Assembly: GCA_046582185.1 (NCBI GenBank)
Contig: JAYGEX010000005.1
Coordinates: 106,479 to 170,478 of the forward strand
DNA: 64,000 bases
Reading direction: 5' to 3'
DNA from: GCA-002726655 sp046582185
GTDB taxonomy: Bacteria > Pseudomonadota > Gammaproteobacteria > Pseudomonadales > Azotimanducaceae
This document shows, piece by piece, positions 17,729-25,654 of the stretch. Within the stretch, counting starts at the first letter, position 1; every line of letters starts with the position of its first letter. The notes below the pieces were generated by a model. The model saw nothing but the letters and a program-made list of their open reading frames with translations, made no database searches and was not told the DNA's origin. The translations under genes and the position numbers were made by a program.

Positions 17729-17852
17729 TGGTATAAATTGACTGTAGTAATGAATAGTGAAAAATGTGAGGGCGGGGATTCTAACTGAGTACCGCTCGTA
17801 TATCACGCAAGAAATGGATAGTTCGTTAAATTTGAATTCTAAGTCTGCCGGT

Positions 17853-17946
17853 GCAACTTCCTTCGTAATTGAATGTTTCTCATATCTAAAAAATTTTGGT
17901 ATGGCACTTTTCGTTCAAATCATAAACTTTCCGTCCAGGAACTAGC
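17853..17946 (+). repeat. Dispersed 95-bp element, divergent copy C
   Basis: This stretch begins GCAACTTCCTTCGTAA and ends TCCAGGAACTAGC, matching both ends of the better-preserved copies at 38104-38198 and 54661-54755 at the same length (94 bp versus 95). The preceding bases GCCGGT are also shared with the 54.6-kb copy. The interior has diverged. It ends 3 bp before the rlmE start codon, so it makes up most of the rlmE leader. Confidence 0.6.
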
Positions 17947-17949
17947 TAA

Positions 17950-18570
17950 ATGAAAAGATCCAAATCCAGTAGTCAGTGGCTGGCAGACCACGAGGACGAT
18001 GAATTCGTCAAACGAGCTCGAATAGAAGGCTATCGCTCCCGTGCCAGCTATAAGCTGCTTGAAATCGATGATAAGTACAAAATTCTGAAATCCGGGCACA
18101 GGGTAGTGGATTTAGGCTCTGCGCCTGGTGGTTGGTCACAGGTCGCAATAAAGAGGGTCGGTCATAAGGGGCAGGTGGTAGCGCTGGACTTGCTGGAAAT
18201 GCCCCCGGTTGAGGGGGTTACCTTTATTCAGGGCGATTTTACGGAAGATGAGCCCGTGCAGGCCATATTGGCGTTAACGGGAGAATCAGGCATAGACCTT
18301 GTAATTTCGGACATGGCCCCAAACTTAAGTGGTATGAGGGATATTGACCAACCCAAGGCAATGTATCTGGTGGAATTGGCTCATGAGCTGGCGACACGAG
18401 TGCTGGTCCGGAAAGGTAGCTTGTTGGTCAAATGCTTTGAAGGAGAAGGGGTAGAGTCAATCCGCAGCCTGTTCAGCGATAGTTTTACGCAGGTCATCAA
18501 TGTGAAGCCTAAAGCGTCCCGGGGACGATCCCGCGAAATATATATTCTGGCTCGTGGCTTTAAGGGTTGA
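17950..18570 (+). CDS. rlmE: 23S rRNA 2'-O-methyltransferase RlmE (FtsJ/RrmJ)
   Basis: RlmE methylates U2552 of 23S rRNA at the 2'-hydroxyl, a late 50S assembly step. The 206-aa protein has RARIEGYRSRASYKLLEID with the catalytic Lys in SYKL, the SAM-binding motif VVDLGSAPGGWSQVA near 54-68, the catalytic Asp in DLVISDMAPNLSG, and the third catalytic Lys in LLVKCFEGEG. The start is the ATG at 17950, right after a copy of the dispersed element. It is followed by ftsH, the conserved rlmE-ftsH pairing. Confidence 0.97.
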   Translation: MKRSKSSSQWLADHEDDEFVKRARIEGYRSRASYKLLEIDDKYKILKSGHRVVDLGSAPGGWSQVAIKRVGHKGQVVALDLLEMPPVEGVTFIQGDFTEDEPVQAILALTGESGIDLVISDMAPNLSGMRDIDQPKAMYLVELAHELATRVLVRKGSLLVKCFEGEGVESIRSLFSDSFTQVINVKPKASRGRSREIYILARGFKG

Positions 18571-18752
18571 AAAGAGTTTAGGCTCTATATGGAACTATTT
18601 GGTGGCAGATTCAATCTACAGTAAGATGGCTCTCCTGCCGATATTTCTGGCAGGTGCTGGCATGGTAGTACCTGACTTCGGCAAGCGTCACCCTGCCATG
18701 AACAGGCTTTTATTATTAGGCTTTTGTAACTAGAGAGTGCGAGGACAAATCG

Positions 18753-20687
18753 TTGAACGACATGGGTAAGAATTTACTGCTTTGGCTGATCATAGCAGCG
18801 GTCCTTTTAACAGTATTTCAAAACTTCAATGTCAGTAGTGGCCCTGAAGAGATTGATTACTCCGACTTTATTGAGTTGATTAGTACCAACCAGGTTCGCG
18901 CCATTGAAGTGGATGGTGCTGGACTAAAGATACGCGGTGAGAGATATAACGGTGACATCTTTGAAACCGTCCAGCCGCAAATTGCTGACAAGGCCCTGAT
19001 CGACGATATGCTGGAACATAACGTTAAATTCAGAGGCAAGGTACCTGAGCAGCAAAGTATATGGACACAGTTGCTGGTTGCCAGCTTCCCTATTCTAATT
19101 ATCATCGCGCTCTTTATGTTTTTTATGCGCCAGATGCAAGGTGGTAGCGGCGGTCGTGGCGGCCCCTTAACATTTGGAAAGAGCAAGGCCAAATTGCTTG
19201 GTGAAAACGAGATCAAGACAACCTTTGCTGATGTCGCTGGGGTCGATGAAGCAAAGGCAGAAGTTTACGAACTGGTCGAGTTTCTTCGTGACCCAGGAAA
19301 GTATCAAAAATTAGGCGGTCGAATCCCCAGTGGTACGCTGATGATTGGTCAGCCTGGAACCGGTAAAACCTTGCTTGCCAAGGCCATTGCAGGAGAAGCG
19401 AAAGTTCCCTTCTTCTCAATATCAGGGTCGGACTTCGTTGAAATGTTTGTTGGTGTGGGCGCTTCCCGAGTTCGGGATATGTTTGAGCAGGCTAAAAAAC
19501 AGACCCCATGTATTATATTTATTGATGAGATTGACGCGGTAGGACGGCATCGCGGCGCTGGATTAGGTGGTGGTCATGACGAGCGGGAGCAGACCTTAAA
19601 TCAATTGTTAGTAGAAATGGATGGTTTTGAAGGCAACGAAGGTATTATCGTAATCGCCTCTACAAACCGCCCGGATGTGCTCGACCCGGCACTACTGCGA
19701 CCTGGTCGTTTTGATCGACAGGTAGTGGTTTCACTTCCAGATATTCGCGGAAGAGAGCAAATACTTAAGGTCCACATGCGCAAGATTCCACTTGGCGCTG
19801 ATGTTGTACCGTCAATTATTGCCCGGGGAACGCCCGGCTTCTCTGGCGCCGATCTCGCTAACCTTGTGAATGAGGCGGCTCTGTTTGCTGCCAGGCAAGA
19901 CAAACGTTCCGTCGGCATGCAACAGATGGAGCAAGCGAAAGACAAGATCATGATGGGTGCGGAACGAAAGAGTATGGTGATGTCCGAAAAAGAAAAGAGG
20001 AATACCGCATTCCATGAAGCTGGGCATTGTGTTGTTGGCAATCTCGTTCCTGAACATGATCCAACCTATAAAGTAACAATAATACCAAGGGGCATGGCCC
20101 TGGGCGTTACCATGTTTCTGCCGGAAGAGGACCGCCACTCCTTGAGCAAGAGGATGATTATCAGCCAGATATGTACTCTGTTCGGAGGAAGAATCGCGGA
20201 AGAGTTAACCCTTGGTGTGGACGGTATTACAACAGGTGCTTCCAACGACATTGAAAGGGCGACAAAAATGGCGAGATCCATGGTCACCAAATGGGGCTTG
20301 TCTGAAAAGCTGGGTCCGCTGATGTACGAGGAAGATACCGGCGAAGTCTTCCTTGGCATGTCAGCAGGGAGCGCTGGGCATACAATTTCTGATGACACTG
20401 CGCAGATCATTGATGAAGAGGTTCGAGCAATCATCGATGATTGTTACAAGACAGCCAAAGCCCTGCTTGAAGAGCATCGGGACAAGCTGGATATGATGGC
20501 TGAGGCGCTTCTGGAATACGAAACAATTGACAAGAGTCAGATCGACGACATTATGGCTGGTCGACGACCTAAGCCGCCAGCAGACTGGAATGACAATGAT
20601 GATAATCCCACCGCTGGCTCAGGTGGTGAAACAGAAGAAGACTCGCAGCCGACGGGTCCTGTTGGTGATGCTGCTGCGGATCACTAA
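18753..20687 (+). CDS. ftsH: ATP-dependent zinc metalloprotease FtsH
   Basis: FtsH is a membrane-anchored AAA+ protease that degrades LpxC, sigma-32 and misfolded membrane proteins. The 644-aa protein has two membrane segments (about 7-25 and 105-125) around a periplasmic domain, and an AAA domain whose Walker A is GQPGTGKT at 199-206 (the usual form is GPPGTGKT). Walker B is IIFIDEIDAVGR, and the zinc site is HEAGH at 421-425. The start is TTG at 18753, 8 nt after a GAGG site at 18741; an ATG three codons later fits the family start but is badly spaced. The C-terminus is acidic and low in complexity. Confidence 0.97.
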   Translation: MNDMGKNLLLWLIIAAVLLTVFQNFNVSSGPEEIDYSDFIELISTNQVRAIEVDGAGLKIRGERYNGDIFETVQPQIADKALIDDMLEHNVKFRGKVPEQQSIWTQLLVASFPILIIIALFMFFMRQMQGGSGGRGGPLTFGKSKAKLLGENEIKTTFADVAGVDEAKAEVYELVEFLRDPGKYQKLGGRIPSGTLMIGQPGTGKTLLAKAIAGEAKVPFFSISGSDFVEMFVGVGASRVRDMFEQAKKQTPCIIFIDEIDAVGRHRGAGLGGGHDEREQTLNQLLVEMDGFEGNEGIIVIASTNRPDVLDPALLRPGRFDRQVVVSLPDIRGREQILKVHMRKIPLGADVVPSIIARGTPGFSGADLANLVNEAALFAARQDKRSVGMQQMEQAKDKIMMGAERKSMVMSEKEKRNTAFHEAGHCVVGNLVPEHDPTYKVTIIPRGMALGVTMFLPEEDRHSLSKRMIISQICTLFGGRIAEELTLGVDGITTGASNDIERATKMARSMVTKWGLSEKLGPLMYEEDTGEVFLGMSAGSAGHTISDDTAQIIDEEVRAIIDDCYKTAKALLEEHRDKLDMMAEALLEYETIDKSQIDDIMAGRRPKPPADWNDNDDNPTAGSGGETEEDSQPTGPVGDAAADH

Positions 20688-20777
20688 GATCTGCTAGCGC
20701 ACGCAAGATACAGTTGGTGGAGCCTGGGGCTGATGTTGTCGGCTCCAGGTTTCTGACTTTCAGGGCTTAAACTTCTA

Positions 20778-21602
20778 ATGTCTCGACTAAGCAAACTCCT
20801 GATGGAATCTCGACCTCTGGTCATGGGTGTGCTCAACGTTACGCCGGATTCCTTCTCTGATGGTAATCAATTCCTGTCGCTGGCGGCGTCGTCAGAGCAC
20901 GCGCAAAGAATGGCCTCCGCAGGTGCCGACATTATTGATGTGGGTGGTGAATCCACCAGGCCCGGAGCGAAGAACATTACAATTGATGAAGAGCTCGAAC
21001 GTGTTATTCCTGTCATCTCCAGGATTCGTTCAGCCAGCGATGTATGCATCTCTGTTGATACAAGCTCCCCGGAAGTGATGAGCGAAGCCGCGATACAAGG
21101 TGCGGACCTCATTAACGATGTCCGCGCGCTCAGGCGTGACAAGGCCCTGGATGCCGCGAAGAAGACAGGTTTGCCTATTTGCCTGATGCATATGAAGGGC
21201 AACCCCGAGACTATGCAAATGAATCCCCGTTACGAAGATCTTTTTAACGAGGTCAATGAATTTTTCCGTGAACGAATAACCATTTGTGAAGCTGCGGGGA
21301 TTTCCAGAGACAGACTATTGCTGGATCCTGGTTTTGGATTTGGTAAGATGCCCGAGCATAATTTGCAACTGGTGAACAGGCTTGAGATGTTCAGATGCCA
21401 TGGCTTACCTTTGTTGGTAGGTTTGTCGAGAAAGAGTACCCTTTCCAGGATCACCGACAATCTGCTGATAGCTAGTGTTGTCGGCGCCATCGCTTCGCTG
21501 CAGCATGGCGCACGAATTGTACGGGTGCATGATGTGGCTGAGACGGTGAGTGCAATCCGTGTGAGCGAAGCGATACGTAAAGAGTCATTGGAAGCCTTAT
21601 AA
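20778..21602 (+). CDS. folP: Dihydropteroate synthase
   Basis: FolP joins p-aminobenzoate to the pterin in folate synthesis and is the sulfonamide target. The 274-aa protein has MGVLNVTPDSFSDG near 16-29, DVGGESTRPGA near 55-65, the SVDT and NDVRAL motifs, DPGFGFGK, and the C-terminal RVHDVAET. All are complete. It lies in the ftsH-folP-glmM order conserved across gammaproteobacteria, 14 bp before glmM. Confidence 0.98.
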   Translation: MSRLSKLLMESRPLVMGVLNVTPDSFSDGNQFLSLAASSEHAQRMASAGADIIDVGGESTRPGAKNITIDEELERVIPVISRIRSASDVCISVDTSSPEVMSEAAIQGADLINDVRALRRDKALDAAKKTGLPICLMHMKGNPETMQMNPRYEDLFNEVNEFFRERITICEAAGISRDRLLLDPGFGFGKMPEHNLQLVNRLEMFRCHGLPLLVGLSRKSTLSRITDNLLIASVVGAIASLQHGARIVRVHDVAETVSAIRVSEAIRKESLEAL

Positions 21603-21615
21603 TGAAATCAAAAGC

Positions 21616-22956
21616 ATGAAAGGGAAAAAATATTTCGGAACCGATGGTATCCGCGGCAGGGTTGGTGAAAACCCGATAACGGCGGAATTTATGCTCCGAC
21701 TCGGATGGGCTGCCGGTAAAGTATTTTCGAAGCAGGATCGTGGGCGCATATTAATCGGCAAGGACACGCGAATTTCCGGGTACATGTTTGAGTCCGCCCT
21801 TGAAGCCGGCCTGGTATCAGCAGGCGTCGACGTCTTGCTGCTCGGGCCAATGCCGACACCTGCAATCGCCTATCTCACCAGGACTTTCAATGCTAATGCG
21901 GGCATTGTCATCAGCGCATCCCACAATCCTTATTTCGATAACGGCGTTAAATTTTTCTCCGGGGAGGGGCAAAAATTAAACGATGACGTCGAATACGCGA
22001 TCGAGCTTGAGCTGGACAAAGATATGCAGATGGTCGAATCCCAGCGAATAGGCCGGGTATCAAGGGTAGACGATGCGGCCGGCCAGTATATCGAATTTTG
22101 TAAGAGTTGCTTCCCCTCTGGCGTTAATCTCAAGAGGCTGCGAATTGTGGTCGATTGCGCGAACGGCGCGACTTACCATATTGCTCCAAATGTATTCAGA
22201 GAGTTGGGCGCTGATGTAATTGAAGTTGGTGTATCTCCTGACGGCTTTAATATTAATGAAGATGTGGGCTCCACCAAACCAGAGACACTTGCCAGTAAAG
22301 TGTTAGAGGTGCGAGCGGACTTCGGGGTTGGCCTCGATGGTGATGGTGACCGTCTCATCATGGTTGACCATAAGGGCGAGATTGTTGATGGCGATGAACT
22401 GTTGATGATTATCGCCAGTTGCCGGAAACAAGAGGGAGTGCAAAATGGCGGCGTTGTGGGCACCCTGATGAGTAATTTTGGGCTGGAAAAAGCACTTGAG
22501 AAAGAAGAGATTCCGTTTGTCCGGGCTGCGGTCGGAGATCGGTATGTTCTGGCAGAGCTTCAGGCAAGATCCTGGACGCTTGGCGGTGAATCTTCTGGTC
22601 ATATCCTCTGTCTTGATCTGACCTCAACCGGAGATGGCATCATATCTGCCCTACAGGTTGTTGCCGCGATGCAGACAAGTGGTGAAAATTTGCACAAATT
22701 GAAGAAGAGGATGGAGAAGTATCCTCAGAAGATGATCAATGTTGTTTGCGATAAAAAAGTCGATATAGGTTCTGTCGACGCAGTATCTCTTGCGGTAAAG
22801 GCGACTGAAAGTAAGCTCAAAGATAGCGGTAGAGTGTTGTTAAGACCATCCGGAACGGAACCTGTCGTTCGGGTGATGGTTGAAGGAGAAGATGCGGAGC
22901 TGGTTGAAGAGTTAGTACAGGAACTGGCCAGCGCTGTTGAGAAAGCGCTGGCGTGA
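21616..22956 (+). CDS. glmM: Phosphoglucosamine mutase GlmM
   Basis: GlmM converts glucosamine-6-phosphate to glucosamine-1-phosphate for UDP-GlcNAc, feeding peptidoglycan and LPS. The 446-aa protein has the phosphoserine motif ISASHNP with Ser102, the metal-binding loop DGDGDR near 240, the sugar-binding GGESSGH near 325 and the phosphate-binding RPSGTEP near 415. It starts at ATG 21616, a few bases after folP, and probably shares its transcript. Confidence 0.98.
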   Translation: MKGKKYFGTDGIRGRVGENPITAEFMLRLGWAAGKVFSKQDRGRILIGKDTRISGYMFESALEAGLVSAGVDVLLLGPMPTPAIAYLTRTFNANAGIVISASHNPYFDNGVKFFSGEGQKLNDDVEYAIELELDKDMQMVESQRIGRVSRVDDAAGQYIEFCKSCFPSGVNLKRLRIVVDCANGATYHIAPNVFRELGADVIEVGVSPDGFNINEDVGSTKPETLASKVLEVRADFGVGLDGDGDRLIMVDHKGEIVDGDELLMIIASCRKQEGVQNGGVVGTLMSNFGLEKALEKEEIPFVRAAVGDRYVLAELQARSWTLGGESSGHILCLDLTSTGDGIISALQVVAAMQTSGENLHKLKKRMEKYPQKMINVVCDKKVDIGSVDAVSLAVKATESKLKDSGRVLLRPSGTEPVVRVMVEGEDAELVEELVQELASAVEKALA

Positions 22957-22977
22957 TTGCTGTTTTGCCCTCAATAT

Positions 22978-23000
22978 AAACAGATTTTGGCAATCTGTTT
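22978..23000 (+). terminator. Weak stem-loop after glmM, possible terminator
   Basis: AAACAGATT (22978-22986) pairs perfectly with AATCTGTTT (22992-23000) around a TTGGC loop. The stem is AT-rich and only a few T residues follow, so termination is uncertain. It lies 22 bp after the glmM stop. Confidence 0.4.
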
Positions 23001-23101
23001 CATTAATCTGCTCCGATATGATTGAAAGTTAATATCAAAGCCGTTAACATCTGCCGCCTTTTTGCGGGGCTCGTTTCGATGTTTACAAGGTCGGGATAAC
23101 T

Positions 23102-23129
23102 GATCTACATGAAAGGATCTACATGAAAG
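23102..23129 (+). repeat. 14-bp tandem duplication in the tpiA leader
   Basis: GATCTACATGAAAG occurs twice head-to-tail at 23102-23115 and 23116-23129, about 40 bp before tpiA. It looks like a recent slippage event. Confidence 0.85.
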
Positions 23130-23170
23130 GTTTGAAATGAAGAACGTGAAAAAAGAGTGAAAGAAAAGGT

Positions 23171-23944
23171 TTGAGAAAAAAGTTAGTAGCCGGCAACTGG
23201 AAAATGAATGGCACCAGGTCTGGAATAGCTGACCTGATCTCCGATCTGGTTGATGGGGTCCGGGATATTGTTCAGGATCATCTCCAGGTGGCAGTTTTCC
23301 CGCCGTTTGTTTTTCTTGATCAGGTGAGCCAGGCGCTGGAAGGCAGCTCGATTTTGCTCGGCGGACAGAATGCCGATTGGCGTGCTCAGGGTGCAGTAAG
23401 TGGTGAGATTCATCCTTCCATGTTGAAGGAAATGGCCTGCACCTATTGTCTCGTTGGACATTCCGAGCGGCGTGGACTGTTTGCCGAGACCGATTCTCAA
23501 GTTGCCCGGAAGTTCAGGGCTTGCAGTGAGAATCAGCTATCTCCAATTTTATGTGTTGGCGAGACCTTGCAGGAAAGAGAGGCTGGACAGACGCTTGCGG
23601 TTGTCAGTCGTCAGATAGATGCTGTTATTGATGAGTTTGGAATCGCGGGGATTGCTCAAGGCCTTATTGCATATGAGCCAGTCTGGGCTATTGGGACTGG
23701 CATGAGTGCAACGCCGGAACAGGCGGAACAAGTTCATGGGGCGATTCGTGATCGACTTTCACAAAGTGATCAGGGTGTGGCCGACAACATACAAATATTG
23801 TATGGCGGTAGTGTGAATGCGGATAACGCAGAAGGGTTATTCGAGAAAGAGAATATTGATGGTGCGCTTGTTGGTGGAGCTTCACTGGTAAGCGCTGATT
23901 TTATAAGTATCTGTATGGCTGCGGCTGACAGGGTGGATAGATAA
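23171..23944 (+). CDS. tpiA: Triosephosphate isomerase
   Basis: TpiA interconverts dihydroxyacetone phosphate and glyceraldehyde-3-phosphate. The 257-aa protein has AGNWKMNG with Asn9 and Lys11, the catalytic His in VGHSERR near 97, the catalytic Glu in AYEPVWAIGTG near 170, and the phosphate loop YGGSVNADN near 217. The start is TTG at 23171, chosen because the family begins just before GNWKMNG. It is followed by secG after one base, the usual tpiA-secG pairing. Confidence 0.98.
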   Translation: MRKKLVAGNWKMNGTRSGIADLISDLVDGVRDIVQDHLQVAVFPPFVFLDQVSQALEGSSILLGGQNADWRAQGAVSGEIHPSMLKEMACTYCLVGHSERRGLFAETDSQVARKFRACSENQLSPILCVGETLQEREAGQTLAVVSRQIDAVIDEFGIAGIAQGLIAYEPVWAIGTGMSATPEQAEQVHGAIRDRLSQSDQGVADNIQILYGGSVNADNAEGLFEKENIDGALVGGASLVSADFISICMAAADRVDR

Positions 23945-23945
23945 G

Positions 23946-24332
23946 ATGGAATTGGAAGTAATTGAAACAGTGGTGCTGGTCATCCACGTATTGGCAGCAT
24001 TGTCGATTATTGGCATGGTCTTGCTACAGCAAGGTAAAGGCGCAGATGCAGGTTCTGGTCTTGGCGCTGGGGCTTCGTCTACCGTATTTGGTAGCGGCGG
24101 CACGGGAAATTTTCTGTCGAAGGCAACTACATGGATTGCCATCGCATTCTTTGTGACAAGTTTTTCCCTGGCATATTTTGCCAAAGAAAAATCGATCTCG
24201 GCACGTAATCTGGGCATTCCGGAAGTAATTCAACAGCTTCCAGAGCGAACGGAACTGCCGACGCTGGAAGTACCGGTTGATTCGGAAGTACCAAATATTG
24301 ATGTTTCTGAATCAGAAATCCCGGATAATTAG
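23946..24332 (+). CDS. secG: Protein translocase subunit SecG
   Basis: SecG is the small non-essential subunit of the SecYEG channel. The 128-aa protein has two membrane helices (about 5-25 and 53-75) joined by the Gly-rich loop QQGKGADAGSGLGAGASS, the family signature. The C-terminal 45 residues are acidic, Pro/Glu/Val rich and cytoplasmic or extended. The coding sequence starts one base after the tpiA stop and is followed by tRNA-Leu, as in E. coli. Confidence 0.96.
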   Translation: MELEVIETVVLVIHVLAALSIIGMVLLQQGKGADAGSGLGAGASSTVFGSGGTGNFLSKATTWIAIAFFVTSFSLAYFAKEKSISARNLGIPEVIQQLPERTELPTLEVPVDSEVPNIDVSESEIPDN

Positions 24333-24350
24333 CAGAGCGACGCAAATCAC

Positions 24351-24437
24351 GCCGAAGTGGTGAAATTGGTAGACACGCTACCTTGAGGGGGTAGTGGGGG
24401 TAACCCCGTGGAGGTTCAAGTCCTCTCTTCGGCACCA
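24351..24437 (+). tRNA. tRNA-Leu (GAG)
   Basis: A complete 87-nt tRNA with acceptor pair GCCGAAG/CTTCGGC, a long variable arm (GGGGGTAACCCC region) and encoded CCA. The anticodon loop TTGAGGG gives GAG. It sits between secG and the metY operon, the position of leuU in E. coli. Its 3' end is the source of the tandem repeats that follow. Confidence 0.97.
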
Positions 24438-24694
24438 GATTCATGGCTTGGCCAAAGGCCAAACATGAATACCGACAGTGTTTTCACGCAGTGAAAATCA
24501 CGAAAGGTTCAGCAACCCAGCACGTAGCAAATCTGTCGTGTAAGCCGGATCGCCGGACCGTCAAGTCCTCTCTTCGGCACCAGATTCATGGCTTGGCCAA
24601 AGGCCAAACATGAATACCGACAGTGTTTTCACGCAGTGAAAATCACGAAAGGTTCAGCAACTCAGCACGCGCCAAATCTGTCGTGGAGGCCGGA
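24416..24694 (+). repeat. 145-bp tandem repeat carrying the tRNA-Leu 3' end (rtT-like)
   Basis: The last 22 nt of tRNA-Leu (24416-24437) recur without change at 24561-24582, and the sequence after each copy is nearly identical up to 24694. The unit is 145 bp. Each unit contains two strong hairpins: one with stem ATTCATG/CATGAAT and TTGGCC/GGCCAA (24438-24470), and one TTTTCAC-GCA-GTGAAAA. The unit ends with CGGATCGCCGGACCG just before the tRNA copy. The same plan is seen after tRNA-Ala at 60.5-60.7 kb. E. coli tyrT has a comparable array that gives rtT RNA. Confidence 0.92.
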
Positions 24695-24834
24695 CGTCTT
24701 GGTGACCCGCGCGTACCATCAATTCCCGCGATAATCTCCACTCCACATTTGCGATTTAAAACACTGATTCCGTTCCCATAAAAACTAACAAAATGCAAAA
24801 TATCCCGGTTCTGAAAAACACTCGATTTATATGG

Positions 24835-24863
24835 TTGACCCATAGCCATCTCATCCCTATAAT
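24835..24863 (+). promoter_or_regulatory. Strong sigma-70 promoter of tRNA-fMet / rimP-nusA operon
   Basis: TTGACC (24835-24840) and a perfect TATAAT (24858-24863) are separated by exactly 17 bp. A C-rich discriminator follows, which suggests stringent control. Transcription would start about 8-9 bp before the tRNA. Confidence 0.88.
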
Positions 24864-24878
24864 TCGCCCCCTTGTTGT

Positions 24879-24955
<77 letters not shown>

Positions 24956-24968
24956 CAGTTTTTGTTGA

Positions 24969-24991
24969 GGCCCCTTTTGAGGGGCTTTTTA
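24969..24991 (+). terminator. Rho-independent terminator after tRNA-fMet
   Basis: GCCCC-TTTTGA-GGGGC followed by TTTTTATT. It lies directly after the tRNA. Genes downstream then need read-through or a second promoter, as in the E. coli metY-nusA leader, where NusA autoregulates. Confidence 0.85.
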
Positions 24992-25066
24992 TTAGCCGAT
25001 ACCTGTAGGGTGAGGCGGTAGGGAAGTAACAGTGGGCGACTTGGTTTTACCCATCGTCAGATCAGG

Positions 25067-25090
25067 AAATGGGCTTTGTGCCCATTTTTT
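25067..25090 (+). terminator. Second rho-independent terminator before rimP
   Basis: AATGGGC (25068-25074) pairs with GCCCATT (25080-25086), followed by a T-run to 25090. Two terminators in series in a 178-bp leader suggest controlled read-through into rimP-nusA. Confidence 0.8.
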
Positions 25091-25133
25091 GTTTGTAACC
25101 TGGGTAAATTTCACGTGTTGAATAGGGCGTTGG

Positions 25134-25583
25134 ATGAGTGAACAATTAGAAGCGCTTATTGAACCTGTCGTTACAGGATTCGGGTGTGACCTCTGGGGCA
25201 TTGAACGGCTGGCTCAGGGGAAGTACTCGATATTGAAAATATATATCGATGCTGAAAAGGGTATCGAGGTAGATGATTGTGCAAAGATAAGCCGGCAGGT
25301 AAGTAGTTTGTTAGATGTTGAAGATCCTTTTAATGGTAACTATACCCTTGAGGTATCTTCGCCAGGACTGGATCGGAGATTGTTCAAGTTGGAACAGTTT
25401 GAACTGTTTAAGGGTTCGCAGGTAAAACTGAGCTTGAGGAAGCCTTATGAAGGTCGTCGGAAATTTGTCGGGATTTTGTGTGGTGTTGAAAACGAAGATG
25501 TAGTCATTCGTTCGAGCGAAGATGAGGAGATACTTTTTCCGTTCGAGCAAATTGAGAAGGCCAATATAGTGCCAAACCCATAG
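25134..25583 (+). CDS. rimP: Ribosome maturation factor RimP
   Basis: RimP is needed for 30S subunit maturation. The 149-aa protein has the N-terminal LEALIEPVVTGFGCDLWGIE, YIDAEKGIEVDDCAKISRQVSSLLD and YTLEVSSPGLDRRLF motifs of the family and a C-terminal Sm-like domain. It is the first protein gene of the metY operon. A stem of AGTGGGC/GCCCACT lies between rimP and nusA near 25609. Confidence 0.95.
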   Translation: MSEQLEALIEPVVTGFGCDLWGIERLAQGKYSILKIYIDAEKGIEVDDCAKISRQVSSLLDVEDPFNGNYTLEVSSPGLDRRLFKLEQFELFKGSQVKLSLRKPYEGRRKFVGILCGVENEDVVIRSSEDEEILFPFEQIEKANIVPNP

Positions 25584-25654
25584 AGATAAAGGGTTAATGG
25601 GAATTGGGTGAGTGGGCGTTGCCCACTTGATATGTTGTTATGCGAGGCGTGGAG

